A stretch of 52,827 nucleotides of DNA from a virus, in the IMG/VR virus record IMGVR_UViG_3300027852_000046, positions 1 to 52,827 of that record; one strand, 5' to 3'. The notes beneath the pieces are model-generated. The model had not been told where the DNA came from. It ran no database searches and saw only the letters and a list, made by a program, of their open reading frames with translations. This document shows positions 11,485 to 20,371 of the stretch, in pieces. A program made the position numbers and the translations under genes. How positions within the stretch are numbered: the first letter of the stretch is position 1; every line of letters begins with the position of its first letter.

Positions 11485-11949
11485 ATGAATAGTAAATGTG
11501 GATGGTGTGACGGGCAAGCAAGAAAAGATAGTAAATATTGCTCCGATGAATGTAAGGCGCTATCAAAAGCACAATTAAGAAAAGAAGCTGCTAATGATAA
11601 ATATGGTGAAGGTTGGGATGATGACCGACCATGCGCCTCGGAAGGATGCGACAAACTCATAACAATGGAAGGAAGAGATGGTATTGCTCCTTCTGCTTAT
11701 ATTAGGATTCAATATCACTCAGCTTCGTGCGCTCAAAAGAGTATCGCCAAGATCAAGAAACTAGGCATTAAGAATCTTGACGGATTAAACAAAGACATCA
11801 AAAAGTCGATGTTTAATCTACGTGAAAAGAGTGCTAAAGCTGCTGCTGAAGAAAGAGCAGAGCGGATAGCTTTCACCAGAAGCCCCGCTAACTTTACTAA
11901 TTTACCGCCTGAAGAAATGATTGTTTTTAAAGCGCTGAAGGCAAAATGA
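11485..11949 (+). CDS. zinc-finger-like phage protein, 154 aa
   Basis: CGWCDGQARKDSKYCSDECK (residues 5-24) is a zinc-knuckle pattern, followed by CASEGC..HSASCAQKS. The C-terminal half is basic and helical (KKSMFNLREKSAKAAAEERAE). It starts one base after the exonuclease stop and closes the recombination block. Function is unknown. Confidence 0.6.
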   Translation: MNSKCGWCDGQARKDSKYCSDECKALSKAQLRKEAANDKYGEGWDDDRPCASEGCDKLITMEGRDGIAPSAYIRIQYHSASCAQKSIAKIKKLGIKNLDGLNKDIKKSMFNLREKSAKAAAEERAERIAFTRSPANFTNLPPEEMIVFKALKAK

Positions 11950-11977
11950 TTTGGTGATATTGGGAATATAGTTAGTT

Positions 11978-12006
11978 AATGGCTCAATTTGGGCGACTTG
12001 TTATAA
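11978..12006 (-). repeat. attC-like half site 17 at block boundary
   Basis: CTCAATTTGGGCGACTTGTTATA is a left half (minus orientation); no AACGC right core lies at the end of the preceding gene. The third array starts here. Confidence 0.55.
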
Positions 12007-12024
12007 CTTTTATTAGGAATTGAT

Positions 12025-12213
12025 ATGAATTTGAACCCTTGGCAGGAAAAACCTTTGTCGGAATGGGCTATTTGCGGAATGAATCACTACCATGTGGGCG
12101 GTGAAAGATTTCTTTTTGTTTCGATGGTAAAAGATGGAAAGTGTATTACTGAGGAGGGAAAAGATGACGAACATCTTTGGAGCAGAATACGAATCAAGGC
12201 TACTGAGTTATAA
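12025..12213 (+). CDS. cassette protein, 62 aa, unknown
   Basis: It begins MNLNPWQEKPLSEWAICGMN and ends RIRIKATEL. The ATG is preceded by TAGGAATTGAT. The TAA stop overlaps TAACGC of site 18. No family is recognised; WQEKPLSEWAICGMNHYHV is compact and aromatic-rich. Confidence 0.65.
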   Translation: MNLNPWQEKPLSEWAICGMNHYHVGGERFLFVSMVKDGKCITEEGKDDEHLWSRIRIKATEL

Positions 12214-12270
12214 CGCTTTAGTTAAAGAGGCGGGTGTTTTTACCCGCTCTATTTTAAACGCCTTGTTATA
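12208..12270 (-). repeat. attC-like site 18
   Basis: On the plus strand: TTATAACGCTTTAGTTAAAG to GCCTTGTTATA. The centre is a GAGGCGGGT-GTTTT-TACCCGCTC hairpin. Confidence 0.85.
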
Positions 12271-12285
12271 TTTTGGAGGTTGAGA

Positions 12286-12552
12286 ATGAAATACAGAAGA
12301 CCAAAGGTGACTGAAGGCCAGATAAAAATGCAAAGAGGACGTATAGATGGAGAAACTGATATGTGCATTTTTTTTGGTGACGACGTTCCGCGATGTGACA
12401 GAGCACTAGTTATGAGTGCGATTTGCTCAGAAAGGCAATACACCGACTTTTCTACAATGAAGCCTCGTTTTGATCCATCGCTAATAGATGAGCTTGAGAA
12501 CAGAGGTTATGACATTGACACGTTACGATTTTCTATTGATCGAAAAATATAA
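12286..12552 (+). CDS. cassette protein, 88 aa, unknown
   Basis: It begins MKYRRPKVTEGQIKMQRGR and contains CIFFGDDVPRCDRALVMSA. TTGGAGGTTGAGA precedes the ATG. The stop codon overlaps TAACGC of site 19. Function is unknown. Confidence 0.65.
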   Translation: MKYRRPKVTEGQIKMQRGRIDGETDMCIFFGDDVPRCDRALVMSAICSERQYTDFSTMKPRFDPSLIDELENRGYDIDTLRFSIDRKI

Positions 12553-12629
12553 CGCTCTAGCTAACCAGTGAGGAGCGAAATGAGCAAAGCGAATGAAGAG
12601 ACGAGTCAGGTTGGGCGCCTTGTTATACG
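12548..12629 (-). repeat. attC-like site 19, leader-encoding (MSK type)
   Basis: On the plus strand: ATATAACGCTCTAGCTAACC to GCCTTGTTATACG, with GAGGAGCGAA and an ATG at 12580. It is almost the same as site 6 on the other arm, though it precedes a different gene. Confidence 0.85.
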
Positions 12630-12648
12630 AATTAAACACAGGAGATAA
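12580..12648 (+). CDS. attC-encoded leader peptide, 22 aa
   Basis: MSKANEETSQVGRLV plus IRIKHRR, then TAA two bases before the next ATG. GAGGAGCGAA gives it a good ribosome site. The first 15 codons are site-encoded, as at 3343, where they are fused to the gene. Confidence 0.6.
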   Translation: MSKANEETSQVGRLVIRIKHRR

Positions 12649-12650
12649 AG

Positions 12651-12902
12651 ATGATTACAAATGTTAAAAAGATTAGTGAACTTGACTTCGATTCAGTCGA
12701 CTTCGATTCAGGTGGCTGGGGATGGAGTTTTCGTGGTGGTCTGATAGCTGAAGATGGTCTATTTTCAATATTGACCATAGACGATGATGGTAATGAAATT
12801 AGATACGATATACCTAAGTGCATATGCGAAATACTGATGAAGCAATATGATGATGGCAGGATGGACGCTAAACGAAAAATATGTGAGGCACTTGGCGTAT
12901 AA
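12651..12902 (+). CDS. cassette protein, 83 aa, acidic
   Basis: It starts MITNVKKISELDFDSVDFDS; the residues LDFDSVDFDS form a short internal duplication. Many Asp and Gly occur (DDDGNEIRYDIPKC). The stop TAA is in the core of site 20. Function is unknown. Confidence 0.65.
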   Translation: MITNVKKISELDFDSVDFDSGGWGWSFRGGLIAEDGLFSILTIDDDGNEIRYDIPKCICEILMKQYDDGRMDAKRKICEALGV

Positions 12903-12957
12903 CGCCCGATATTAAGCCGCCGAGGTACGAGGTCGGCTTGAATTTCTTGTTAGCTGT
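12897..12957 (-). repeat. attC-like site 20
   Basis: On the plus strand: GTATAACGCCCGATATTAAG to GAATTTCTTGTTAGC. GCCGCCGAGGTACGAGGTCGGC forms the core stem. The loop resembles those at 20388 and 22180. Confidence 0.88.
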
Positions 12958-12968
12958 GGAGGCTGGGG

Positions 12969-13154
12969 ATGACAATGACATTAGATGGACAGACTTATGA
13001 GCAATGGCTTGCAACTTTGAAAATAAAAGCAGAAGAAAGCGGCCTTGAGTTAGAGTTGCAGCGGTTTCACTATAGGTCTTGGTTTTCACACGGCTATACG
13101 CCGGAAGCCGTTGTTGACGATATGCTAGAGACTATCGCCGGAAGCGACAGCTAA
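12969..13154 (+). CDS. cassette protein, 61 aa, unknown
   Basis: It starts MTMTLDGQTYEQWLATLKIK and ends DDMLETIAGSDS. GGAGGCTGGGG precedes the ATG. The stop is in the 24-bp repeat, so it is the last cassette of this array. No family is recognised. Confidence 0.65.
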   Translation: MTMTLDGQTYEQWLATLKIKAEESGLELELQRFHYRSWFSHGYTPEAVVDDMLETIAGSDS

Positions 13155-13175
13155 CAGCGTAATAAGCGGAACATT
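13152..13175 (+). repeat. 24-bp array-end repeat, copy 5
   Basis: TAACAGCGTAATAAGCGG then AACATT. It contains the stop of the 12969 gene and its GCGGAA lies just upstream of the ninG ATG (13179), probably acting as its ribosome site. Confidence 0.82.
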
Positions 13176-13178
13176 TTG

Positions 13179-13772
13179 ATGGCGAATAGTAAGAAAGCAT
13201 GTAAATACTGCGGTGATTATAGGCCAGTAGACGAGCTAATGAGGTTCGGTAAGAGTTTATTTTGTGACATTGACCATGCAATGCTATGGCTAAAGGATAA
13301 GCAGCAGGCCGATAAAGAAAAAACGGTTAAGAAGGCCGCTAAAGAGGTTAAGCAGAAGAACGCAAAGCAGAAGCGTGAGTTTTACGACAATGATGTTAAG
13401 ACTAGGAAAGCAGCAGCAAAGGCGGCTTGTCATAAGTACATAAGAGAACGCGACAAGCTAAGCGGCTGTATATGCTGTGATAGGCAACTAGGCAATAAAT
13501 TTGATGCGGGGCACTTCTTAGAATCAGGGAATAACTCGTTTCTAAGGTATAATGAGGACAATATTCACGCTCAAAGCGTACATTGTAACCAGTATAAAGG
13601 CGGCGACTCAGGAGACTATGAAAGGAATCTACGACTGAAGATAGGTAATGATAGAGTGGATTATCTTTTAGCCAACAAAGGCGGCGTAGTTAAGCGCAAA
13701 GCAGAAGATTACAAAGAGATCGAAAATTATTACAAAGAAAGGCTAAAGAAATTGAGAAATGAGACAAGCTAG
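13179..13772 (+). CDS. ninG: NinG-like recombination protein
   Basis: This 197-aa protein has CKYCGDYRPVDEL near the start, a basic helical middle and CICCDRQLGNKFDAGHFL..G....LRYNEDN..AQ..HCNQYKGG, the conserved NinG (Rap) zinc-binding core. Rap cleaves and directs recombination intermediates in lambda. The ATG at 13179 is preferred over the TTG at 13176. It heads the NinG-to-terminase block. Confidence 0.88.
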   Translation: MANSKKACKYCGDYRPVDELMRFGKSLFCDIDHAMLWLKDKQQADKEKTVKKAAKEVKQKNAKQKREFYDNDVKTRKAAAKAACHKYIRERDKLSGCICCDRQLGNKFDAGHFLESGNNSFLRYNEDNIHAQSVHCNQYKGGDSGDYERNLRLKIGNDRVDYLLANKGGVVKRKAEDYKEIENYYKERLKKLRNETS

Positions 13773-14010
13773 AGCGTTACTACGAAAAGAAGCAGGTAGA
13801 TATAAAGCAGAGAAGCATATATGCGGATGCCAATACACGTTATTCGATAAATCTACGAGAGTAGGGTTAGTGATTCAAGGTGACAAAGTATGTGATTGGC
13901 CTTCAGGACATCCCGCTGTCTATATGCCTAGCAGAAACACAGTAATGAGTGGTGCTGCGCTTCAGATGTTCTATGATATGATAAGTTGCGCGAAACGACA
14001 GAAAGGATGA
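13759..14010 (+). CDS. phage protein, 83 aa, unknown
   Basis: It overlaps ninG by 14 bases. CGCQYTLFDKST, with a later VCDWPSGHPAVYMPSRN, suggests a small globular protein. Function is unknown. Confidence 0.6.
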   Translation: MRQARALLRKEAGRYKAEKHICGCQYTLFDKSTRVGLVIQGDKVCDWPSGHPAVYMPSRNTVMSGAALQMFYDMISCAKRQKG

Positions 14011-14013
14011 TAA

Positions 14014-14391
14014 ATGACTTGGCTAACATTAGATCAAGCGGTTCAGAAGTTTTGGGAGCATAGAAAGTCCGGAGTTCATGTTTTTTATCACCCAGATAAA
14101 GACAGATTTAATATGGTTAGAGATAGCAGAAACGGGGAGTATGCTGCCTATCGGATAATGAAGGACTATAAATATTATCACGGCTTCAGAAAAGACATAA
14201 AGAAATGTAGTTTCAGGCGACAAGAAGAATTCTTATGGACACCTATTGCGATAGCCGATGACCTAGTTAGCATCCTAGAGAGCGAGATCAAAGTACACAG
14301 AAATACGATAACGAATGCGTGTATTATTGATGATAACTCTATTATCTCAAGGAAAGCTCAGTATGAGTATCGAACGGATAAGCCTCGATAG
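14014..14391 (+). CDS. phage protein, 125 aa, unknown
   Basis: It starts MTWLTLDQAVQKFWEHRKSG and is basic and aromatic-rich (DYKYYHGFRKDIKKC). It follows the previous gene after three bases. A 27-codon frame at 14363-14446 overlaps its end and the start of the next gene; whether it is real is unclear. Confidence 0.55.
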   Translation: MTWLTLDQAVQKFWEHRKSGVHVFYHPDKDRFNMVRDSRNGEYAAYRIMKDYKYYHGFRKDIKKCSFRRQEEFLWTPIAIADDLVSILESEIKVHRNTITNACIIDDNSIISRKAQYEYRTDKPR

Positions 14392-14438
14392 TTTAAGTAA
14401 GGTATTGAGTAAGCGGATCAGACAAAAGGAATTAATCA

Positions 14439-16247
14439 ATGTATAAGAAAAACACAGCAGTCGTAGGTTTCCCCGTTGGGCTGAGAGCAACCTCTGGTAA
14501 CTCGGACATAACGACAGGGACTCCGGTAGGTTATGTTACTCTCGACGGTGGCACACAAACAGCTATTGCAGACGTAACGCCAGTGCATAAAGGTAATGGG
14601 CAGTGGACATTTAACCTAACAGCCGCAGAAATGAATGGTGATACGGTAGGGCTGGTGTTTACTCATGCTTCAGCAATAACAGAGCATATTATTTTAAAGA
14701 CAGAGATAATAACGACACTGGCAACCGGTACTAGCTCAATATCAACCGCAGCATCAAACTCAACAATAACCGTAGGGAGTGAAACGCTCACTTTTGCGGC
14801 AACAACTCAATTAGATGGCTTATACCACGAGATATCAGATGTGGGCGGTCAGATAGATAGCACATATCATTTTGATGTTGGTGGCGCAGGTATTGGCACA
14901 GAGGTTACATTCACAGGTAGGTTGAACGGGTCGAATGACGTTTTAGGTCTATTTGCTTATAATTGGGACGGGGCATCATGGGATCAAATAGGTAGCATAC
15001 AAGGCGACAATTCGACAGTGGACGTTGCGGGTGAGTTTAATATCTTAGCTTCTCATACAGGCACAGGTGTAAATTCTGGCAAGGTAGATATAAGGGCCTA
15101 TACAGCCAGCGGATTAAGCTCCGCAACAATGTATTTAGATCAAGTCTATCTAAGTTACGCAGTAGTATCTCAGACGGTTGGATATGCACTTGGTAGGATT
15201 TGGGTGAATACAGATGCGGCAAATACAAATACAGAATTGTATGTTGATGGTGTAGCGGATAATCCAGTTGGTACGATGGCAGCAGCTAAAGAGATTGCTG
15301 ATAACATGGGCATCAAGGATTTCCATATAACATCTAATTCGTCAATAACTCTCATCGCTCCGCTTTCTGGTTACAATGTATTTGGAGTTGGTTATTCTTT
15401 AGACTTTGGTGGGCAAGATGTAGGTGGCACTCACTTTTATCATTCTAGCCCTAGTAATGGAGTTGCAGAAGTATCAATAGATCATTTGGATCATTTAGAT
15501 TCGATAATCAATAACGTTACATCTGACGACGCCCATCATACAAACTGTATATTCATTGGTACTTATACGTTCGGTACAGATGGAACAGCGGTAGTCGAAG
15601 CTAACACAAATCACTGTAAATCAGGTATAGCGGGTTCATCTTCTCCGATATTCACAAAGACAGCAGGTTCAACGTTAACGTGGTCAGTACGTGATTGGAA
15701 GGGCGGCATGACAATCAACGGACTTGAAGCAGGAGACAAGGTTACGATAGGTGGGGGAGAGCTTGGCACTATTACATTCAACGGAGCAGATGCAGAAGTA
15801 GAAGTTCGAGGGATAGCTAAGGCAGTCACTAACAACCTAACAGGTTCACCAGCAATTAATCTTGATGGTCTTGTAATAGCGTCAGATGTAGATGATATTA
15901 AAACAACAATAGGAATAGCCGGAGCAGGCTTAACTAGTGTGCCCAAAGTAGATGCAAATATTGTTGAGATAGGTGGCAGTACTGATTCAGCCAATAACTT
16001 GAAGGCAAGCGCATCTGGAATTGTAGTGAGTAGCGTTAATGATGCAGCAGGATCAGTTACTAGCTTTATTATAGATTCAACTGTAACTGTTGATAACCAC
16101 TTCGGCGAAAGGCTGTTAATATTTACTTCAGGCTTGCTAGCCAATCAAGCAACCAGTATTGAAGACTATGACGGAGAAACAAAGAGAGTAACGGTCACAG
16201 CATTAACAAGTGCTCCTGCCAATGGAGTAAGCTTTGTCATCGTCTAG
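14439..16247 (+). CDS. virion fibre/appendage-like protein, 602 aa
   Basis: The N-terminal domain (residues 1-75: GLRATSGNSDITTGTPVGYV, then VHKGNGQWTFNLTAAEMNG) is a beta-sandwich repeat seen in many phage appendage proteins. The rest is Gly/Thr/Ser-rich beta structure, with a middle part fitting beta-helix repeats (residues 290-470). It is probably a head or tail fibre. Oddly, it lies upstream of the terminase genes, away from the tail module. A short TTG-started gene overlaps its stop. Confidence 0.55.
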   Translation: MYKKNTAVVGFPVGLRATSGNSDITTGTPVGYVTLDGGTQTAIADVTPVHKGNGQWTFNLTAAEMNGDTVGLVFTHASAITEHIILKTEIITTLATGTSSISTAASNSTITVGSETLTFAATTQLDGLYHEISDVGGQIDSTYHFDVGGAGIGTEVTFTGRLNGSNDVLGLFAYNWDGASWDQIGSIQGDNSTVDVAGEFNILASHTGTGVNSGKVDIRAYTASGLSSATMYLDQVYLSYAVVSQTVGYALGRIWVNTDAANTNTELYVDGVADNPVGTMAAAKEIADNMGIKDFHITSNSSITLIAPLSGYNVFGVGYSLDFGGQDVGGTHFYHSSPSNGVAEVSIDHLDHLDSIINNVTSDDAHHTNCIFIGTYTFGTDGTAVVEANTNHCKSGIAGSSSPIFTKTAGSTLTWSVRDWKGGMTINGLEAGDKVTIGGGELGTITFNGADAEVEVRGIAKAVTNNLTGSPAINLDGLVIASDVDDIKTTIGIAGAGLTSVPKVDANIVEIGGSTDSANNLKASASGIVVSSVNDAAGSVTSFIIDSTVTVDNHFGERLLIFTSGLLANQATSIEDYDGETKRVTVTALTSAPANGVSFVIV

Positions 16248-16503
16248 GTTAGGGCTTATAGGGGTCGCAAGGACTGCACAAACGTTTGATCCTAAAGGCC
16301 CTAGTGAGGTAGTGCTACCCGTAGTAAGTAGACCAGTAATAAAGGCCAGCACCTTCAGACGCAAAAGCATAACAAGTCTAATGCAAAAAGCAGAGAAAGG
16401 CGCATACACTGAATATGATAGCTATAGATTCAGCTCAACATCATTTAGGATGAAAGATAAGATCGGTGGGCAACCGCTACCCGCTAAGAGACGTAGGCGT
16501 TAA
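16234..16503 (+). CDS. small basic phage protein, 89 aa
   Basis: It starts with TTG inside the end of the fibre gene. It contains FDPKGPSEVVLPVVSRPVIK and ends with a basic tail (PLPAKRRRR). Function is unknown; the start is uncertain because no clear ribosome site is seen. Confidence 0.5.
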   Translation: MSSSRLGLIGVARTAQTFDPKGPSEVVLPVVSRPVIKASTFRRKSITSLMQKAEKGAYTEYDSYRFSSTSFRMKDKIGGQPLPAKRRRR

Positions 16504-16527
16504 TCAAGCAAAGAAATAAGGTATAAT
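16499..16527 (+). promoter_or_regulatory. possible late promoter
   Basis: There is a perfect TATAAT (16522-16527) in the gap before the coiled-coil and terminase genes. The -35 region (around 16499) is only weakly TTAATC-like at a 17-base spacing. Confidence 0.35.
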
Positions 16528-16562
16528 ATCTATTTCAAACCTATCTTAAGGACGGTTTATAT

Positions 16563-17042
16563 ATGAAAACATGGAAAGCAAAGTATCTCAAAGAAAGAGA
16601 AAAACGACACTCTATGGCTAACGAGCTAAAGAGGCGACGAATAGCAGATAACAACATAGATGACTTGCTAATCGAGAACAATCTCTTAGAGCAGCAAATA
16701 CGAGAACTAGACATACCAACAGCCGCCGAGTTATTAGCGGCTATGAAGGGTAAGCCAGAAGGTTCAGTCGCAGCGTTAATCGAAAAGCATAAAGCAGAGA
16801 ATGATTCTTTGAGTAAGGAAGTAGTTAACTTAAAGAGCCAGGTTCATGGATTGAGGAATGAAGTATTCGATAGAGAGAAGTCATTAGCTAGTGAGCAAGA
16901 AAAGAATAAGGATCTGATAGCAAAGATTGGAGCGAATTTGAACCTCATTGAAGAAGGGATGAGGGATGGCGACTTTAATGAGGAAGGTGAGGTTATTCTG
17001 AAAGCTATCATCAGGCTACTAAGAGGGCTTAGTGGTGGGTAG
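16563..17042 (+). CDS. coiled-coil protein, 159 aa
   Basis: It is strongly helical and charged (KYLKEREKRHSMANELKRRR), with long heptad-like stretches at residues 75-125. No catalytic motif is seen. It lies upstream of terminase. AAGGACGGTTTAT precedes the ATG. Confidence 0.6.
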   Translation: MKTWKAKYLKEREKRHSMANELKRRRIADNNIDDLLIENNLLEQQIRELDIPTAAELLAAMKGKPEGSVAALIEKHKAENDSLSKEVVNLKSQVHGLRNEVFDREKSLASEQEKNKDLIAKIGANLNLIEEGMRDGDFNEEGEVILKAIIRLLRGLSGG

Positions 17043-17048
17043 GCTGAC

Positions 17049-17324
17049 ATGAGTATGTTAATGGCAAGATTCAATCAAATGGCTGAAGAGTTAAAAGCGT
17101 ATGAGTCAAATGAGAATGCTATGCGTGAAGAGATAGCTATTTTAGATAGAGAAATAAGAAGTTTGAACCTTTACATATCTACACTAGACGTAAGAGAAAC
17201 TCCGTCATTAATTAGAAGCGCAGAGAATATAAGCAGAATAATTAGAGAGAATAAGCAAAGCGAAGAGGTAAAGGCGAAGCTAGAATCAGTGTTAGCGGAT
17301 TTACGGGAGATAGCTCATGGGTAG
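17049..17324 (+). CDS. coiled-coil protein, 91 aa
   Basis: A helical product (MARFNQMAEELKAYESNENA), similar in style to the preceding gene. It overlaps the small terminase gene by eight bases. Function is unknown. Confidence 0.55.
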   Translation: MSMLMARFNQMAEELKAYESNENAMREEIAILDREIRSLNLYISTLDVRETPSLIRSAENISRIIRENKQSEEVKAKLESVLADLREIAHG

Positions 17325-17841
17325 GCCAATAGAGACTAAAAAGAAAGCCGCTTCTGCGAGAAGGAAAATGGGTCGACCTTCTAAATACACTCTAGCATTG
17401 GCAGATAAAGTATGTAGCTATCTAGCCAATGGTGAATCAATGAGAGAGGTTGAAAGGAAAAAAGGTATGCCTAGCATGGTAACTATCTTTGCTTGGATTA
17501 GAAAGCATCCTGAGTTTCTTAAGCAATACGAAATTGCAAAGCAAGAAGCTGCTGATGCAATGACAGAAGATATGCAAGACATAGCAGATAATCAGGTGAG
17601 CCAACCGCTTCTTATTGAAGGAAAACCTGTTGTTATAGAAGGTAAAACGGTAATGGTTACAGATTCAGCCTCCGTTGCCCATGCAAGACTACGGGTAGAT
17701 ACAAGGAAATGGGCGGCATCTAAGTTAAAGCCGAAGAAGTATGGCGACAGAATATCACAAGAGCATACTGGCTCATTAACAATCGGTGGAATACTCAGTG
17801 AGATAAGCGGTAAATCTAGCGGCTTACCTCGCGATGACTGA
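17317..17841 (+). CDS. terS: terminase small subunit
   Basis: This 174-aa protein has GRPSKYTLALADKVCSYLAN (helix-turn-helix region, residues 19-38) and MPSMVTIFAWIRKHPEFLKQ, typical of terminase small subunits that bind pac DNA. ARLRVDTRKWAASKLKPKKYGD is a further hallmark of the family. It overlaps the large subunit by eight bases. Confidence 0.85.
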   Translation: MGRPIETKKKAASARRKMGRPSKYTLALADKVCSYLANGESMREVERKKGMPSMVTIFAWIRKHPEFLKQYEIAKQEAADAMTEDMQDIADNQVSQPLLIEGKPVVIEGKTVMVTDSASVAHARLRVDTRKWAASKLKPKKYGDRISQEHTGSLTIGGILSEISGKSSGLPRDD

Positions 17842-19321
17842 AGAAGAACAAGCCTTAGCAATTAAAGACAAATTAGGCGATAGAAGCTGGCGGCTTGATA
17901 ATCTCTATTACATAACAGATAAGCGCGGAAATAAGGTACAGTTCAAGATGAATTGGGCGCAAAGGATAGCGTTCAATGATATGTGGTTTCTCAATATATT
18001 GCTTAAAGCTCGCCAGCTTGGTATGACTACATTCATTCAGTTATTCATCTTAGATGCCTGTCTATTCAATGATAATGTTAGGGCAGGGGTTATCGCCCAT
18101 AACAGGGAAGATGCTCAGAAGTTCTTTAGAGATAAGATTAAGTTTGCTTATGAGAACCTGCCTGATTGGTTGAGAAGCGAAGTAACGTCAACAAATGATA
18201 GAGCGCAGGAGCTAGTTTTTAGTAATGGCTCTTCTATATCAGTTGGTACATCAATGAGATCAGGTACGTTGCAATATTTGCATGTAAGTGAATTTGGTAA
18301 GATATGCTCTAAATATCCAGCCAAAGCACGAGAGATCGTCACAGGAGCCATAAATGCAGTGGAAGCAGGCCAGTTCGTCTACATAGAGAGTACAGCGGAG
18401 GGCCAAGAGGGCTACTTCTACGATTATTGCAAGATTGCTCAAAATGCTGAGCTAGAAGGTCGAGAGCTTACACCATTAGATTATAAATTCTTCTTTTTCC
18501 CTTGGTGGGGCGAGAAGAATTATAGGTTAACAGGTAATGTTATTATCAACGATACAGATAAGGCTTACTTTGAGGATTTAAGAAAAAGAGGCATTGAGTT
18601 AAGTATCGAGCAAATGAACTGGTATGTTAAGAAGAAATCTACTCAGGGCGATGATATGAAGCGTGAATATCCTTCAACACCCGAAGAGGCTTTCGAGCAA
18701 TCTGTAAGCGGTGCTTATTTCCATACTGAAATGCTTGATGTAAGGAGTGAGGGCAGAATACAGCGTATCAAGTATGCGCCTCAGTTACCTGTTCATGCCT
18801 TTATGGACTTAGGAAGAGATGATGCGACTAGTATTTGGTTTATGCAAGACTATTATTCACAGTACAGATTTATTAAGTATTATGAGAATAATGGCGAATC
18901 AATGCAGTTCTATTTAAAATATATGCAGCAGCTTGGGTATGTGTTCGGTGATATATATTTGCCGCATGATGCTAACGTAACTGACTATACACGGGCAGAC
19001 AATAAATCAAGGGCTGATATAGTAAGGTCAGCAGGATTTAGCGTAGTAGTAGTGCCAAGAGTGCCGCATAAGATTGAGGCAATACAAGCAGTCAGAGATA
19101 TATTGCCAAGTTGCTATTTTGATGAAGAAGGGGCAGAGCAAGGAATAAAGCATTTAGATAATCATCGTCGTGAATGGGATGATAAATACGGTCGATGGAA
19201 AGACAAACCGTTTCACGGGCCTGCATCGCATGGGGCAGATGCTTTTGAGCAGTTCGCTAGAGGATATGCAGATAATACGCATATGCAACAAAGCTTTGAA
19301 CCGGAGAATGATTACTTATGA
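17834..19321 (+). CDS. terL: terminase large subunit
   Basis: This 495-aa packaging motor has KARQLGMTT at residues 58-66 (Walker A variant), YLHVSEFGK at 148-156 (Walker B with catalytic Glu) and IESTAEG (coupling motif). The nuclease half has FMDLGRDDATS (D325) and a late HGADAFEQF. Length and motif order fit a headful-packaging type. The stop overlaps the next gene by ATGA. Confidence 0.92.
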   Translation: MTEEEQALAIKDKLGDRSWRLDNLYYITDKRGNKVQFKMNWAQRIAFNDMWFLNILLKARQLGMTTFIQLFILDACLFNDNVRAGVIAHNREDAQKFFRDKIKFAYENLPDWLRSEVTSTNDRAQELVFSNGSSISVGTSMRSGTLQYLHVSEFGKICSKYPAKAREIVTGAINAVEAGQFVYIESTAEGQEGYFYDYCKIAQNAELEGRELTPLDYKFFFFPWWGEKNYRLTGNVIINDTDKAYFEDLRKRGIELSIEQMNWYVKKKSTQGDDMKREYPSTPEEAFEQSVSGAYFHTEMLDVRSEGRIQRIKYAPQLPVHAFMDLGRDDATSIWFMQDYYSQYRFIKYYENNGESMQFYLKYMQQLGYVFGDIYLPHDANVTDYTRADNKSRADIVRSAGFSVVVVPRVPHKIEAIQAVRDILPSCYFDEEGAEQGIKHLDNHRREWDDKYGRWKDKPFHGPASHGADAFEQFARGYADNTHMQQSFEPENDYL

Positions 19322-19674
19322 TATTAATTGAAAGCATAAAATCTTATGAGATTGATTATGATGAAGCAATGATTGATAGGCACTCGTATAATGAGCCATT
19401 TCGGCTTGACGATGGAGGATGCGTAGATTATAGGATTGTTCAGGAGCTAGTTAGAGGTAGACGTTTCATTCGGCCCGATGGAGAGATGGTTGTTATCGGT
19501 TGTTCTGAACAGGTGGGTGATATAATTGACATACAGTATGAAGCATGGGATGAAGCTAATAGGCTTATTGAAGAATGGCGTACTCAATATGTCAATTTAA
19601 AGCTAGATTTCGATATAGTAAGAAGGGCAGGCTTTATAACACGTTTGAAGTGGTTATTCTTTGGGGTTGATTGA
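19318..19674 (+). CDS. phage protein, 118 aa, unknown
   Basis: It is acidic at the start (SYEIDYDEAMIDRHSYNEPF), with YRIVQELVRGRRFIRPDGEM. It is coupled to terL by ATGA. It is not related to known head proteins that I can see. Confidence 0.6.
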   Translation: MILIESIKSYEIDYDEAMIDRHSYNEPFRLDDGGCVDYRIVQELVRGRRFIRPDGEMVVIGCSEQVGDIIDIQYEAWDEANRLIEEWRTQYVNLKLDFDIVRRAGFITRLKWLFFGVD

Positions 19675-19676
19675 TT

Positions 19677-19880
19677 ATGATTAAAGTAACTCATAGAAAG
19701 TGCGGAGCACAGATAGGCTGGTATAAAGGTATTAAAGGTATGCAAGTAAGGGCTGCTGACTTTATAAGAATGGACGGCTCTTCGCCAAAACCCAATGATC
19801 GCGTTAGAGAGAAGTGTATCGGGTGTGGAGACGTTATAACTAGCCTTTATGATTTTGATATGGTTAAGGAAGATGATTAA
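19677..19880 (+). CDS. zinc-ribbon protein, 67 aa
   Basis: It starts MIKVTHRKCGAQIGWYKG; KCGAQ and CIGCGD form a likely zinc site. An upstream TTG is possible, but the ATG two bases after the previous stop is preferred. Function is unknown. Confidence 0.6.
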   Translation: MIKVTHRKCGAQIGWYKGIKGMQVRAADFIRMDGSSPKPNDRVREKCIGCGDVITSLYDFDMVKEDD

Positions 19881-20094
19881 TATAATAGACTGGAACGACC
19901 CCGTAATAAAAAAAGCGCTTAGGTTATCAAAGGATTTGAATGATCACTGCCAAGAGCATGGCCCACCTAAGATGTTAATCCTTGATGGTGTAGCGCATAA
20001 TTCTAGCGCTATTTGGAACGCAGCCTTAGAATCAGCTAAGGAAGAGGTAGATGACGGGTATCATATGGCGCTTGATGATCTAAGGGGGCAATAA
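19873..20094 (+). CDS. phage protein, 73 aa, unknown
   Basis: It starts MINIIDWNDPVIKKALRLSK; an AAGGAAG precedes the ATG, which lies inside the end of the zinc-ribbon gene. Function is unknown. Confidence 0.55.
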   Translation: MINIIDWNDPVIKKALRLSKDLNDHCQEHGPPKMLILDGVAHNSSAIWNAALESAKEEVDDGYHMALDDLRGQ

Positions 20095-20096
20095 TT

Positions 20097-20285
20097 ATGG
20101 ATATGAAAATTGAGGTGAATGTCGATCTCGGTGACTTTATTGAGAAATGGGGTGACGATACATTGGAAGAGTTTATCAAAGACGAGATAAAGAGCGATGT
20201 TTTAAGGGCGGTTAAGGCATCAAGAAGATATAAAAGAATAGTGGCGGAGCGTCAAGCCGAAATGTTACGCATGCTTGATGAGTAA
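20097..20285 (+). CDS. phage protein, 62 aa, unknown
   Basis: It starts MDMKIEVNVDLGDFIEKWGD, with a charged helical end. It follows the previous gene by two bases. Function is unknown. Confidence 0.55.
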   Translation: MDMKIEVNVDLGDFIEKWGDDTLEEFIKDEIKSDVLRAVKASRRYKRIVAERQAEMLRMLDE

Positions 20286-20305
20286 CAAAACAGGGGAGGC
20301 TTGAT

Positions 20306-20371
20306 GTGCCCGAAGGAATGATTCCGCCAGCAACACCACTAAACATATCTTACGGAGAGGCTCAGGCTTAA
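20306..20371 (+). CDS. mini-protein, 21 aa
   Basis: A GTG start six bases after GGGGAGG encodes a 21-residue peptide, PEGMIPPATPLNISYGEAQA after the initiator. The good ribosome site and compact frame suggest it is real. It is the last gene before the third right-arm array. Confidence 0.5.
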   Translation: MPEGMIPPATPLNISYGEAQA